DNA of 64,000 bases, taken from assembly GCA_025024175.1 (NCBI GenBank), contig QCXZ01000003.1, positions 34,186,257-34,250,256 on the forward strand. Direction: 5' to 3'. This DNA is from Rhyzopertha dominica (lineage: Eukaryota > Arthropoda > Insecta > Coleoptera > Bostrichidae). A program made the translations under genes and the position numbers. Of this stretch, positions 21,563-35,516 are shown piece by piece (the stretch's first letter is position 1; the number at the start of each line of letters is the position of its first letter). The notes below the pieces were generated by a model that had not been told where the DNA came from, searched no databases, and saw only the letters and a list, made by a program, of their open reading frames with translations.

Positions 21563-24281
21563 AATAAAACTCCTAGCTCCTCACTGAACATTCCGGACAT
21601 TTGAGACTACTGTTTTGTTTGTTCCTTAATTAAGAGAGGCTAATAAAACTTTAAATAGATACACTGTGACAACGCATTCCAAAGGGCTTTAGTGTGTCAC
21701 AAGAATATAAAGTTATATTGCTCCTAGTGACAACCCTGATACTCTGGAGCAAAGAATATCCTCTGGGGTCAGCAATTTCAGCCCCAACACTGCTTAAAAA
21801 AGGAGAAACTGAACACTTTAAATAATTTAAAAAAATCTTATTATAACTTAATTATGGGCTGCTGCTTCGGCATGAACTACACGATGATACATTATCATAA
21901 GCCTGCTGCATGTGATAACTAATTCCAATTTCCTGTTGTAATAAACATAAATCCTTGATATATTAAAAAAAAATCATAACTTGATTAAGGGTTGCTGCTT
22001 CGGCATCAACTACAGTACAGTATCATGAGTCAACCCGCGTCTCCAAGTGTCAGCCAGTACGAGTCCCTTAAATACTAATATGGGCATCTAGCTGAGCGAC
22101 AAGTCAGACTACATACGTCCAGTCACACAGGGCTACCAAAGCTCCCAATACGCAAATATTTGGCAACAAACGCCCTTGGCTACTAAAGCCAACTAATATC
22201 AGAACCCCGTCAGCTAAGTCAAAATCAATCTTAAAAACAAAACACTTATCTTAAACGGTATTTCCAAAGTGACCCTCAATATTCCGGGGTCTAAATGTCT
22301 ACCTTCATCCACATTGCTATATGAAATTTATATCATTATTTAAGTTGCCTCATTTCCAATCGATCATGATTTTTCTTAAACCTTGTTTCAGCTACGGCGC
22401 TGATTTAAGAATTAGGGGTTGTATAAGTTAGAAAATCGAGAAAAGAAGTTAAACTGATTAGAAGGTTCTATAAGCTTTTAACTACCGGGTTTGAGTTTCA
22501 ATGTTCTTTGCTCTATGTACATAATGAACCACTCTGTACATAAAACTTTATAAACAAATAGTATTGCATTTAAATCATATTTCTGCTTCATAAGCCACTA
22601 TTAATTACATCCGAAAGTATGTGTTGCGTTACAAATATTTGTTTGTTTTCTATTGTCGAGCAAGCAACCTCTTCGCTAATTACTGCTCCTCCCCTCAAAT
22701 TTTTTACTTAATTGTATTGTACTAACTTGTACTTATTTAAGGCTGGGTCCTAGAGAGAGAGGAAAGATTTATCCAAGATAACGATAGAAAAAGAACCACA
22801 ATTATATTACAAAGCAGGCCCACTCCATAATTACTGCATCGATTCTTAAAAGTGTAGGCTAGAAATAATCTGAAAGGTAAGCCTCGCAATTGTAAATTAC
22901 TTTTGCAAACAAATATTAAGTATATCGGTTTGAAAAATACCTTAGGCTCTAGCTGAAACTTTTATCTCTCAAATAAGCATTCATTTATTTCTGAATTTTC
23001 AATAGTTTTTACGTGGTGCTGTTTTGTTCTATCGTTGGCTCAAATATATCTTTCTCTCTCTCTACAGCATCCCAGCCTTGACCAATGTGTGTCTAGTAAA
23101 CTAATTCGTCATTATTATCTTTATCAGTCAGGTTTACCTTTGATGTTTGTTTGAAAGTATGACTTCTTTTTTTAATAACACTAGACACAGATCACAAAAT
23201 TGCACACATTACTGAAAACAATTAAGGAAATACACTTAGTTTAAATATATTACAAGGTAAGCATAAAATGCGTGCACGAATGAAGGAAGTCAAAACAGAC
23301 AAGATTCTCGATCTGTTTATCATTAATTATGATTAACAAAATGTTCAAACGTGTCCTTTAGTGAATTATCAGTTTGTGATATACAACACACCCTTTTTTA
23401 ATCAACTGCACTGTGTAGCGAGTGTAGTGAATATCATAAAATTTGTATTGCCATTAATACCACAACTAGGAGAGAAATTGTATCTTTCCCAAATAACAAA
23501 AACATACCTATTACAAATTAGCATTTAAAGCAAAGTAACTTTTTTTCAACTTTTGGCTTTATATTTACTTTAAAGTAAAATCTGGAGAAGGAGGTTGCGT
23601 TAAGTATAAAAGGTATCTATCATAACTTGGTTTCGAAATTGCTTATAGTTCAAGTAACACGCTCCGAGTCCGTTTAGGCAATCCCAAAGGTAAGGTAAAG
23701 GATATGGAGAAGAGTCTTTGAAGAGTCTGTATTTAAGAAGTATATGGATCATTAGCTGAAAACCTTTCAGGCACCTAGTGTTTTATACTCCTATTTTGTA
23801 TTTTAATTCTTCTTTGATATGAATTCTCGCTTAGATACCATAACTGTATTAAACAATAACATGGCTGTTAGATTATGTGTTAATCCTAAAATTATTTTGC
23901 CAAGGTGAATGTAATGTTTGTTCCAGTTCATTAATGGGTCACGTTTCTCTTCTGTTCCCCTACCAACAACTATAGAAAAAATTAAGTTTGGCACATCCGT
24001 AACGCGGTTTCACCAGCCATTTATTTTAAACCAGTGATAACGATTGATTGAACTCACACAACCGACCGGCATATTTTTAATGCAAATCATCGGTACCAGA
24101 TAATTATTCTAATAAAGAATGTAAGTCACGCGTTGATAAGGAAATAATAAATTATCGCTGTAGGGGTGTCCTCATAATATCCCACGGATTTGAATAAATC
24201 AACAGGGTCATTTACAAGTTAGATTAAGTTTATTCACTTTATCTTCACCATTTTGGAATTATTGCATGTAGGACGCAACAG

Positions 24282-24330
24282 CGCAAAGCAATCACGCTTT
24301 TCGGTTTTTTTTGGTAATACGGTAAATTAG
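24282..24330. other. 49-bp insertion present only in copy B
   Basis: Copy A reads straight through (7739-7743) where B has 49 extra bases, flanked on both sides by AGC. It is too short and unpatterned to be a known element. It is useful as an allele or copy marker because it is not a homopolymer error. Confidence 0.8.
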
Positions 24331-25033
24331 CATAACAAGCCGTTAGTGCGTATAAAAGATATAATATACCTCAAAACACATCAACGAATATACAATTGAC
24401 TATATACTACTACTGTAACGAGATAAACTATTGTTTGTTGTTGTTATTCTCAAAGGTCTCTATACAATCCGAAAGCTGAGATACTATCTCGTTTGTCCCG
24501 TGCTGAAGTCAGCATACCCTAGATTCTAAATAAGCGTCTAAAATAGTGACAGTGGGTGTGATTATATTATAACTTAACTAGGTGGTCGGACACATCCCTA
24601 ACATAAGGCACGGGTGTCTTTTCTAAAGGTATCGCAATGTTTGTAATTTTTTTATTACACTTGTTCCATCATTCCTAGAGCTGCCTATTATATTTCTGCA
24701 GTACCCAGTTGCCATAACAACACTTATGTCTAATACATTTTGATCAATCTGAGGAAGCCTTAACCATAGCACATTTTTTTGTTTAGCGTGATGATCAGAC
24801 AAGTTGTTTGGGAACTTAGGTAACGGTCCGTATGGCCAGACACTCTATGCAGCAGATAGTAGAAAGTTGTGTCGCAGCTTCTTATAGAAATAACTCCAAA
24901 AAGTTCCCAAGCAACACAAGTATTATCTACGTGTGTCCTCTAAAGGGCAGCGTTAGGAGATCAGTAAGAAAAAAATAATACATTCTACGGCTATTAACTT
25001 AAATGTTTTGAAACATCACTAAATACTCCATCG

Positions 25034-25402
25034 CTACAAACCTGCTTTTAGCTTCTCCCCGTTGATATCGGTAGTGCAGGTAACGTTACCAACCGGCTTA
25101 CGTTGTAAAGCCTCCACAGGGCAGTTTGGTCTAAACATGTCGCCTGCTTTGAAGAATTTGGCCATCAAAGAATCCGCTACTTTTTTCGGGAGAGAACATA
25201 TCTTCGAAAATGATCTCCTCACTGTACCAGTTGAGGAGCGAATAGTAGCTACTCTATTTGTCCCAATTTCGAGTCCAGCCACCCATTTAGTTCTCCCTCG
25301 TTCACTGTTACAGTTCCAGAATATATTTTTTAATCCAGCGTTACCAGAAAAGCTGTTGACTGCGAGTCTGCTGATCAAAAGGTCTGTGGAGGTTTGTGGC
25401 AT
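25034..25402 (-). pseudogene. Possible Bel/Pao-type pol C-terminus (copy B)
   Basis: Counterpart of 8443-8811, open over the same length with a few amino-acid differences (for example V-A-G-L for V-A-V-L, and changes near the C-terminus). That both copies stay open says little, given how similar they are. Confidence 0.4.
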
Positions 25403-26183
25403 AACATAAGGTCGTTAGAGTTAATCGAAACCTGACCTGACCTGTCATTTCGAGTCATTATTCGGTCGTCTAACATAACAGCACTAACAGTAGTACAACC
25501 GAACCAGCGATAGCGCACTCTATGGCCTGAATATTGACTGGTACCGACACCGGTTGCGACGTATATCGTTTCCGTATAGTTTTCCATCTCTAGTTTTGAC
25601 TGATTTGATAGCTATAACAGCAACGGTCCGATGGTTTATAGGCGTAGTTGAAATCTAGCAACACTTGCTTCCGCATCTCTCGCTCGCAGCATAGCCAAAA
25701 ATATTATATTGTCTCTCGTGTTGCCGGATCTAACCTGAGACTGGAGTTGATACCTTATAATGCGGTAACTTTAGATGGGCACAGTCAAGATCGTCAAATT
25801 TCTTTATGGATAGGTTAGCTACTTCATGGCTAAACAGATTACCCACTGTTCGTTCACAGTGATATCCAGCTTCAATCTTAAAAGAAATTATTGTTTGCAT
25901 TGTTTGAAAGCGCGCGCAAGATGGCTCCTCTATGTATTATAGTGTCTTTCACTGTATGTAACTATTGTAAATAATAAACATGTCAAAGTTGGACAAGTTG
26001 TGAGGAACGATTAATAAAAGTTTTTTTGTGAGAATAGGAAGGCAGATGCCCTCAGTGCCATCTAAGCGGAACTCTGCGAGCTAGGCGGTCTACGAGTATA
26101 ACTGTGATAGACGCCGGCCTAGTGCAGGCTCCCTAGCGATGGCATCGGATAGGGCTGCCCGTACGGCAATGATGAAATAAATC

Positions 26184-26277
26184 GTCTGCCCTGGTCAGTT
26201 CACTCTCACTCTACGACTAGTTTCGCCCTGTTGGGGCTCATCAGATAGGGGTAGAGAGCAAACTAACCACGGCAGAC
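26184..26277 (-). ncRNA. Type I hammerhead ribozyme, core intact (family 1, unit 1, copy B)
   Basis: All 94 bases match the copy A motif at 9585-9678, including the core, stem II, the ACUAGU stem III and stem I. Predicted cleavage follows C17 at 26215. Confidence 0.88.
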
Positions 26278-26462
26278 CGTCGCCTATAACTGATGTGACG
26301 GGCGGACTAGTGCATGTGAGAATAGGAGGGCAGATGCCCTCAGTGCCATCTAAGCGGAACTCTGCGAGCTAGGCGGTCTATAACTGTAACAGACACCAGC
26401 CTAGTGCAGGCCACTAGCGATGGCATTGGAGAAGCTACTACGTGAACACGGTGTTATAAATA

Positions 26463-26550
26463 ATCTGCTCTGGTCACTCCACCCCTACGACTAGTTTTTC
26501 CTGTTGGGGCTCATCAGGTAGGGGTAGAGAGCAAACTGACCACGGCAGAC
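26463..26550 (-). ncRNA. Hammerhead motif, core broken (family 1, unit 2, copy B)
   Basis: Carries the same G12-to-A core change and broken stem II closing pair as copy A unit 2. A 6-bp deletion in stem I shortens it further. C17 is at 26489, 274 nt from the unit 1 site. Confidence 0.8.
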
Positions 26551-26720
26551 CGTCGCCTGTAACCGCGGCGGGCGGAGTAGTGCATATGAGAATAGGAGGG
26601 CAGAAACTGCTGCTGACAAGTTTGTGTGTTTTAAGTGTTTGCTATACAAGTGCGGAATCTACAGCTGGTTTCGTCTTGCCTTGGAGCGGCCATATTTTTT
26701 CGTTAAAATGCATGCTATAA

Positions 26721-26802
26721 TGTCTGCACCACAACCAACTGCAGATAGATCTATTTTGCTATTATTATAGCTCATCGGTGCAGTTTAGGTTTAATGCAGA
26801 CA
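26721..26802 (-). ncRNA. Degenerate hammerhead motif, family 2, left arm (copy B)
   Basis: Counterpart of 10133-10214 with the same CCGAUGA and AAA core changes and the same AUAGAUCUAU palindrome. Confidence 0.62.
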
Positions 26803-27067
26803 GGATGGCCTAGAACTGGTTTTGCCTGTATACCAAAGCCTTGGTATAATATAAGTTAAAAAAAATTTATTAGCAAAGTCATCTGTCAACATTACACTGG
26901 CACGATGGCAAAGCCTTTCTTCAGGAAGTAGTTGTCATAATGGTAGCTAACTGGCTGTGCCATCGTGCCAGTGTAATGTTGACAGATCACTTTGCTATTT
27001 AATTTTTTTTAACTTATATTATACCCAAGGCTTTGGTATACAGGCAAAAACCAGTTCTAGGCCATCC

Positions 27068-27149
27068 TGTCTGCATTAGACCTAAACTGCACCGATGAGC
27101 TATAATAATAGCAAGATAGATCTATCTGCAGTTGATTGCGGTGCAGACA
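27068..27149 (+). ncRNA. Degenerate hammerhead motif, family 2, right arm (copy B)
   Basis: Counterpart of 10478-10559, with the same core changes. Confidence 0.6.
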
Positions 27150-28316
27150 GCATGGCATAGACATGCATTTTAATGTATGTAGGTTCTTACCCGTCAGCAA
27201 AGTGCTGTGGGGTTTGCTGTCAAGTGAAATATGCAGGATTGCGTGCCAGCTTGTCAGATTACAGGTCACTTCCTTCAAGTAGTAGTAGTAGTTCCGATAA
27301 TGAAAACTAGGTGGCTGAGCTATCGTGTCAGTGTAATGCTGACAGATAGCATCTAATTTTCTACTTAATATTTTCTCGTATTTACATCTTCCGATATTCA
27401 CTACTACATCTTTTGTCGAAGTCAACAACCTGAAAGAATTGCTTCCTTTTAGAGTTTCCTCCAGAATGCAACTCCAATAAGGTGCAATTCCCTATACCTG
27501 TGATACAACGGAGGATTCGGTAATACTTCTCTTAAGGCGAACCACCATTGAAGACTTCCATTCCATAGCATCGCTAATATGCTTTGAATAGTTTGAGTAT
27601 TTTCTACGGACTGCCGTTGCAATACTAGGCTTTAGCTGCGAGGCAAGTAAAGCTTTAAAGACCTACCGGCTTTAATCGACATGAAAAGCACCTTCGTCTT
27701 AGCAAAGAAAGACATTTAGGATTAAGTAGTGTTGGACTAGAGGAATGAGGGTAAGTTGACTAGCAACTAAAATCACATGATCTCGGTTCAGTGTAAAATT
27801 GAAAACTACCAATAAAAGTTTTCGGTGAAGGTTCAGGAGCCATAAAGTATATCACACGGTCTACAAACCATGAGATAAAAATCGTAGATCAACAGCCTTT
27901 ATTTTCTCACAGGCAATGTTAAGTGAAGTGTTTGTTTTCCTAAGTTTCCTACTCGGCTTATTATAAGACATATTTGCTAATCTTGAAAATACAACGTGTC
28001 AACTGATCAACCACATCATAATTAATTAGTTTAGATTAAACGTTCACAAATACCTCTAGTATAGGACAAATAAAGCAGAACACTTAATGTCACCGGTGAA
28101 GGGGGCGATGAACAGACAAATTAATTACCACTCATACTGAAAGTCCGAGCGTCCGGTGAGGATTAAAAATATGAATGTTAATATTCAATGAAATAAAAGA
28201 TAATTTAAAACCAGCCCAACCACATCTGAACCCCTCAAAAAAATTGACGCAGTTCAGTAGTCACATTATAGCTTTACGATTATTATTTTCGTTTTTAGTA
28301 ATTTATTAACAAAAAT

Positions 28317-28577
28317 ATGAGGCAAGCTGACACTAAGTGTCGTAAACATTCTCTTAATGACGACCAGTTTATTTATAATTTATTCGAATTTTATTTTAAT
28401 GTGCGAAATTTTATTACAATGTTTTATAATCATGCTTTAATAAGGCTCTTAATGCTCGAAGCCACGCCACAAATTACACGGGGAGCACTGGAACCGGGAA
28501 TTACATTCATAAGTGAAGCCGTTTCAGCATGCGTCTCGAACGGCCCTGACTTGACCAATGCCATCTGCGTCGACTAA
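28317..28577 (+). CDS. Unrecognised 86-codon ORF (copy B)
   Basis: Same as 11711-11971, with an identical predicted protein. Copy C begins near the end of the equivalent position, so it lacks this ORF. Confidence 0.15.
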   Translation: MRQADTKCRKHSLNDDQFIYNLFEFYFNVRNFITMFYNHALIRLLMLEATPQITRGALEPGITFISEAVSACVSNGPDLTNAICVD

Positions 28578-29430
28578 TGTGTGCCGTACAGATTGTAATC
28601 GCTGGTAATTAACAAATTCGTGACCTCTTCGTGATTCTTCTTAATGTTTTAGAATCTAACAGTCATCATTCATCATTAACTTTGAACAATTAATTATTGT
28701 TCCATATCTCAGAGGCTGTGACTCAATGACAAAAGATTTATTGTATTGGAAAAATCATTTACATTGAATTATTTAATATGCCACATCTCGAGCGACGAAC
28801 AAGAAAGGCATGAATATGAAACACGGTTCGGTGCTGTAATTGAATTTTGACACAAACAAAAGCCTAAATTAATATAGAGAGTAATTGCCTCATACTGTTA
28901 GGAACATAACACACCTCCAATTTAAGGTGTTGCCTGTAGTAACCAAATTTATCTGTAAACACTGTTTCAAAACCTTTCACAAATGACTCTATGCCTAGGA
29001 TAATGTAAATGTTCCAAAATCATCTATTATATATTTAGAAGTAAAGAGAAATGGTCGCTAACGAAAAAGTGTACACATGTTGTGTCCTTTTTTTCTGATT
29101 GTCAAAAAGAATTTATTGTTAGGTTCGGATGTTTTGTGAGTGTTTAAAAATAAATCATTTTGACGCCTACCAGATCCAAAACATTTTTCATTAGCATTAA
29201 GTGTAGGGCATGCGTAATTATCAGTTTATCTACAAATGTCATTTAGGTCTCGAATGACACTCACAACTCCTTGGAAATGCGAAACGTTTGCGCCTACTTA
29301 ACATCATAGTCTAAGGATTTTTTACTAGTAAAAATTTCGGCAGGTTTGGTATACCTATATGTTTATTGGTTAAAACAAAAAAATGGGTATAGAGTAATAG
29401 TCATTGGAGACAAGACCCTAAAGGCTGACT

Positions 29431-30080
29431 GGTTAACCGTTTACAATATGACAATAATAACCGTAATAAGTGACGCCTATAATAACTCGTTAACGATTAA
29501 GTAGTTATGGAACCGGTTAAAATCAACAGTCCATCAAATCGGTTAAAATTAACCGGTTATGAAACCGGTTAAGATTTAAACTAAAAACTAAGTACTATGA
29601 GCTCAACGAGAACGACCGAAGACTTATCTCTACAGGCCTTTACATACATACCATAACAAACGGAAATTTAATTTCCAAACAAAATTGTCAAAAGCTGGTT
29701 CGTTTAGCAAATAATGCTCTTGTTGATAATAAGCTAATCATATTAAGCCAAAACTGCGAAACTAGTTAACCGGTTAAATAATAGAATGGTTATAACCGAT
29801 TTTCATGATATCTTATAATTCTTAGGAACTGTCGAAGAACACAAAAGCGTTCATTGTTGACAGTGTATTAAAAAATTAAAATTAGTTTATGAGCACTGCA
29901 AATGTCTATTTTGTAGTATGAACAAATTCTGCAAATCAGCCGGTTAACCGAAAGACTTGTTAAAACGGTTAGCATAAACCAGTTCAAACTTAGCTGGTCT
30001 GCTGATTGTTTAACCGGCGATTTGGTCATTTAAAAAAATGATTATTTTTTGTAACTGTTTTAAATTTGTTGTAACCGTTA
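29431..30080. repeat. AACCGGTT-like palindrome cluster (copy B)
   Basis: Counterpart of 12829-13475, with several single-base length differences. Confidence 0.7.
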
Positions 30081-31427
30081 AGCCATACACGCGATCACTA
30101 TTAACAGCAATCATTTAATATAGATTCTAGGTAACAATGTGGCAAATGTATCTGTAACAGCGGGTCGTCGATGAGGGGGACGCATTTGTAATAAAATATG
30201 GCTGATTTAATTCACAAAGTGTGTCGTGCGGTATTTTATAGAAGTTTAGAAGTATTTTATTTGTTCAATTAAACTATAGTATTATTACTTACCTATAAAC
30301 ATTCGCTATCACTTCCCTTGTTTGACTGCCGGAACGACTTCCCGCGTGTACATTTGTTCATTTTTAAAAAATCGACAAACATATAACGCTACTACGACAC
30401 ACGCGCATTCACCGGTTCCTCAGCGTTAGACCCGGTAAGAGAAATCGTGCCCCTCTGGTTGGCTAGTCACTCTTTACGCGGTATTGGATTTCATAACACA
30501 AGCTCGCGATATGGATATTGAATAAGATAACCATGGTACTGTCTAACTTTGTAGAGGTACCCCCCACTACAACGTAATGCCCCCATACGCGTTTTCGTAT
30601 AAAATGTTGGGTATCAAATACTTAAATGCCTCAGCAAAACAATACATTAGAATATACAGGCAGTTTCTGTATTCTATAACCATCAAAAATAGGGGATTCA
30701 ACCCAGGAATGAAAGATAGAAATAAAAGAAAAACTTGCATAAATCTTTATTTTAGCATTTTATAAGTTAGCTCAAAAGTAAGTAGCTATGTTTGTTCATA
30801 ATTGTATTTTTAGCGGATAATTAACTGTATAAATTGTACTGGATTTTTACAGATGCCCTAGCTGTATCATACAAACGATTAAGCGTTTCCCACTCTACGA
30901 TATATGTATGCAACTTGATACATGAGTAACGATGGTATGCTAACGTTTGTAAAAACTTCCAGTACCTTCTCCAATACCTCACACCTCACTGAAAAATCTT
31001 TGTACTGTAATTACCTACGTGTATATATTACAGGGAAACGGTTTATACACAGTACTCGTAATTCAATCATTACCGTATTGTTGTGGAAATCGCATCTATT
31101 AATATTATCTAATTATTATATTTTTAAAGATAGGCCAATCATCAAACAATTCAACATTTACCCTAACTGACTCAGCGGTCAGTGATGAAGAGAATGAAAA
31201 TGAAATGTGCATATATATTGACAGGCAAACCGCAATGATATACACTTTACCTACTAAAATTTGACCTTACTAGAAGATAAAGTCCCAAATCTCTAACCAA
31301 TCAAAGCGGCGCGTTTTCTCTTGCCGGGGTCTAACGCTGAGGATCTGTGAATACACCTCCGGCACTGATCATGTCAAACAAACAGCGTTACCATGACAAC
31401 AAAACGTTCAGGCCTATAATATTCAGT

Positions 31428-32190
31428 AGAAAAAAGAAATTGTTAAGTTAAAATAGGAGTAACAATCACGTTTTAAATGCTATTTTTGATTGATAATGTC
31501 CACAAGCATTACTTTATGTAGTTTAAACTTAGTACCTATTATTGTCTACATTCCTTTTTGCTATTACAGATCCATTTGCCACTCTGTAACAGGCACATCG
31601 GAACATTTTTTTACAAACAAATATCCACCCTTCACGAAAGCCAGTCTATAAGTTAGTTCGTTATTGATATTAGAAAAAATGGTTTACATTAATACAGAAA
31701 ATTTAAATCCTTGCGTTTACTAGTAATATTCAAATGAGCATTGCAAGAAAAATAAACAAATAGCCAAATGAAAGTAATCCTGGAATATACTATCTGAACA
31801 TTCATTCTAAAAAATGTATGTAATGGTACATATTTTACTTTGGTTCTAATATTCTTCTCGGTTTATTACTGCATACTTGTTCTTTAAGGTATTTTGACCT
31901 TAAGTCTTCTCTACCTGAAATGACTACTATAATAGGAGTGCTATAGGTCTAAAATCTCCCCACAAATTTAACTTTTGAATGTGTTAAGCTAGACGATTAG
32001 GATAAAATCCGAGTACTATAGCTGAAATGATCTGTTTTTTTTTCTCAAAACTAAGATGATGGCATTTTCTTGTCGACAAATCAGGGCTGAATCTTTAACC
32101 TTCTCAATGGTTTCCTCGTTCCTTCCAAGTCGTTGCAGTCCGTTTGAATTGCCATTGAGAGTGGAACCAGTTTTAATCGAATTTTTTCAA
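31428..32190. other. Right end of copy B (paired with 34876-36415 of C)
   Basis: Noncoding, AT-rich. At 32067-32070 it jumps from the equivalent of C 35523 to the equivalent of C 36294. The junction lies in a cattttc/catttcc microhomology. The following 120 bp contain a minus-strand open stretch with no recognisable motif. Confidence 0.7.
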
Positions 32191-32290
32191 NNNNNNNNNN
32201 NNNNNNNNNNNNNNNNNNNNNNNNNNNNNNNNNNNNNNNNNNNNNNNNNNNNNNNNNNNNNNNNNNNNNNNNNNNNNNNNNNNNNNNNNN
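32191..32290. other. Assembly gap, 100 N
   Basis: Exactly 100 consecutive N, placed between copies B and C. Sequence on the left equals C at 36415 and sequence on the right equals B at 28568, so the flanks overlap each other by 3.6-4.1 kb rather than being separated by missing DNA. Confidence 0.99.
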
Positions 32291-33231
32291 CGTCGACTAA
32301 TGTGTGCCGTACAGATTGTAATCGCTGGTAATTAACAAATTCGTGACCTCTTCGTGATTCTTCTTAATGTTTTAGAATCTAACAGTCATCATTCATCATT
32401 AACTTTGAACAATTAATTATTGTTCCATATCTCAGAGGCTGTGACTCAATGACAAAAGATTTATTGTATTGGAAAAATCATTTACATTGAATTATTTAAT
32501 ATGCCACATCTCGAGCGACGAACAAGAAAGGCATGAATATGAAACACGGTTCGGTGTTGTAATTGAATTTTGACACAAACAAAAGCCTAAATTAATATAG
32601 AGAGTAATTGCCTCATACTGTTAGGAACATAACACACCTCCAATTTAAGGTGTTGCCTGTAGTAACCAAATTTATCTGTAAACACTGTTTCAAAACCTTT
32701 CACAAATGACTCTATGCCTAGGATAATGTAAATGTTCCAAAATCATCTTATTATATATTTAGAAGTAAAGAGAAATGGTCGCTAACGAAAAAGTGTACAC
32801 GCATGTTGTGTCCTTTTTTTCTGATTGTCAAAAAGAATTTATTGTTAGGTTCGGATGTTTTGTGAGTGTTAAAAATAAATCATTTTGACGCCTACCAGAT
32901 CCAAAACATTTTTTCATTAGCATTAAGTGTAGGGCATGCGTAATTATCAGTTTATCTACAAATGTCATTTTAGGTCTCGAATGACACTCACAACTCCTTG
33001 GAAATGCGAAACGTTTTGCGGCCTACTTAACATCATAGTCTAAGGATTTTTTACTAGTAAAAATTTCGGCAGGTTTGGTATACCGACCGAAGACTTATCT
33101 CTACAGCCTTTACATACATACCATAACAAACGGAAATTTTAATTTCAAACAAAATTGTCAAAGCTGGTTCGTTAGCGAATTAATGCTCTTGTTGATAATA
33201 AGCTAATCATATTAAGCAAACTGCGAAACTA

Positions 33232-33541
33232 GTTAACCGGTTAAATAATAGAATGGTTATAACCGTTTTCATGATATCTTAAATTCTTAGGAACTGTCGA
33301 AGAACACAAAGCGTTCATTGTTGACAGTGTTATTAAAAAAATTAAAATTAGTTTATGAGCACTGCAAATGTCTATTTTGTAGTATGAACAAATATGCAAA
33401 TCAGCCGGTTAACCGAAAGACTTGTTAAACGGTTAGCATAAACCAGTTCAACTTAGCTGGTCTGCTGATAGTTAACCGGCGATTTGGTCGTTTAAAAAAA
33501 TGATTATTTTTTGTAACTGTTTAAATTTGTTGTAACCGTTA
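33232..33541. repeat. AACCGGTT-like palindrome cluster, left half deleted (copy C)
   Basis: Only the right half is present. A deletion of about 257 bp relative to B joins the equivalents of 29355 and 29613 and removes the left half, including three of the four exact AACCGGTT sites. Confidence 0.75.
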
Positions 33542-35516
33542 AGCCATACACAGCGATCACTATTAACAGCAATCATTTAATATAGATTCTAAGTAACAAT
33601 GTGGCAAACGTATCTGTAACAGCGGGTCGTCGATGAGGGGACGCATTTGTAATAAAATATGGCTGATTTAATTCACAAAGTGTGGCGTGCGGTATTTTAT
33701 AGAAGTTTAGAAGTATTTTATTTGTTCAATTAAACTATAGTATTATTACCTACCTATAAACATTCGCCATCACTTCCCTTGTTTGACTGCGGAACGACAT
33801 CCCGCGTGTACATTTGTTCATTTTAAGAAAAATCGACAACATATAACGCTACTACGACACGCGCATTCACCGGTCCTCAGCGTTAGACCCTGTAAGAGAA
33901 ATCGTGCCCTCTGATTGGCTAGTCACTCTTACGCAGTACTGGATTTCATAACACAAGCTCGCGATATGAATATTGAATAAGATAACCATGGTACTGTCTA
34001 ACTTTGTAGAGGTACCCACTACAACGTAATGCCCCATACGCGTTTTCGTATAAAATGTTGGGTATCAAATACTTAAATGCCTCAACAAAACAATACAATT
34101 AGAATATACTAGGCCAGTTTCTGTATTCTATAACCATCAAATAGGGATTCAACCCAGGAATGAAAGATAGAAATAAAAAGAAGAACTTGCATAAATCTTT
34201 ATTTTAGCATTTTATAAGTTTAGCTCAAAGGTAAGTAGCNATGTTTGTTCATAATTGTATTTTTAGCGGATAATTAACTGTATAAATTGTACTGGATTTT
34301 ACAGATGCCCTAGCTGTATCATACAAACGATTAAGCGTTTCCCACTCTACGATATATGTGTGCAACTTGATACATGAGTAACGATGGTATGCTAACGTTT
34401 GTAAAAACTTCCAGTACCTTCTCCAATACCTCACACCTCACCTGAAAAATTTTGTACTGTAATTACCTACGTGTATATATTACAGGGAAACGGTTTATAA
34501 CAGTACTCGTAATTCAATCATTTACCGTATTGTTGTGGAAATCGCATCTATTAATATATCTAATATTATATATTTTAAAGATAGGCAATCATCAAACAAT
34601 TCAACATTTACCCTAACTGACTCAGCGGTCAGTGATGAAGAGAATGAAAATGAAATGTGCATATATATTGACAGGCAAACCGCATGATATACACTTTACC
34701 TACTTAAAATTTGACCTTACTAGAAGATATAGTCCCAACTCTCCAACCAATCAAAGCGCGCGTTTTCTCTTGCCGGGTCTAACGCTGAGGATCTGTGAAT
34801 ACACCTCCGGCACTGATCATGTCAAACAAACAGCGTTACCATGACAACAAAACGTTCAGGCCTATAATATTCAGTAGAAAAAAAATTTTTTAAGTTAAAA
34901 TAGGAGTAACAATCAGGTTTGAATGCTATTTTTGATTGATAATGTCCACAAGCATTACTTTTATGTAGTTAAACTTAGTACCTATTATTGTCTACATTCC
35001 TTTTGCTATTACAGATCCATTTGCCACTCTGTAACAGGCACATCGGAACATTTTTTTTACAAACAAATATCCACACCCTTCACGAAAGCCAGTCTATAAG
35101 TTCGTTATTGATCTTAGAAAAAATGGTTTACATTAATACAGAAAATTTAAATCCTTGCGCTTACTAGTAATATTCGAATGAGCATTGCAAGAAAAATAAA
35201 CAAATAGCCAAATGAAAGTAATCCTGGAATATACTATCTGAAAATGTACATTCTAAAAAATATATGTAATGGTACATATTTTACTTTGGTTCTAATATTC
35301 TTCTCGGTTTATTACTGCATACTTGTTCTTTAAGGTATTTTTGACCTTAAGTCTTCTCTACCTGAAATGACTACTATAATGAGTGCTATACACTGCAGGT
35401 CTAAAACTCCCCACAAATTTAACTTTTGAATGTGTTAAGCTAGACGGTTAGGATAAATATCCGAGTACTATAGCTGAAACTGATCTGTTTTTTTTCTCAA
35501 ACACTAAGATGATGGG

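Larger units (their letters stand above)
26028..26603 (-). repeat. Hammerhead-bearing tandem repeat, family 1 (copy B)
   Basis: Counterpart of 9437-10009: units at 26028-26315 and 26316-26585 plus an 18-bp partial unit. Unit 1 is lengthened by small insertions outside the ribozyme. Confidence 0.85.
26703..27173. repeat. Foldback with hammerhead-like family 2 in both arms (copy B)
   Basis: Counterpart of 10109-10583, with arms 26703-26910 and 26958-27173. The left arm lacks 6 bp (tctatg) near its outer end. Confidence 0.88.
17171..32190. repeat. Copy B of the large duplicated block
   Basis: Collinear with copy A over 17171-31427 and with copy C over 28568-32190, then ends at an N gap. Between about 29.4 and 31.4 kb it carries an excess of single-base length differences in homopolymers relative to both A and C, which looks like unpolished long-read sequence rather than biological divergence. 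Relative to C it lacks about 776 bp (C 35517-36292). Relative to A it lacks the 3793-4430 segment, with about 52 unrelated bases at 20933-20984 in its place. Confidence 0.97.
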
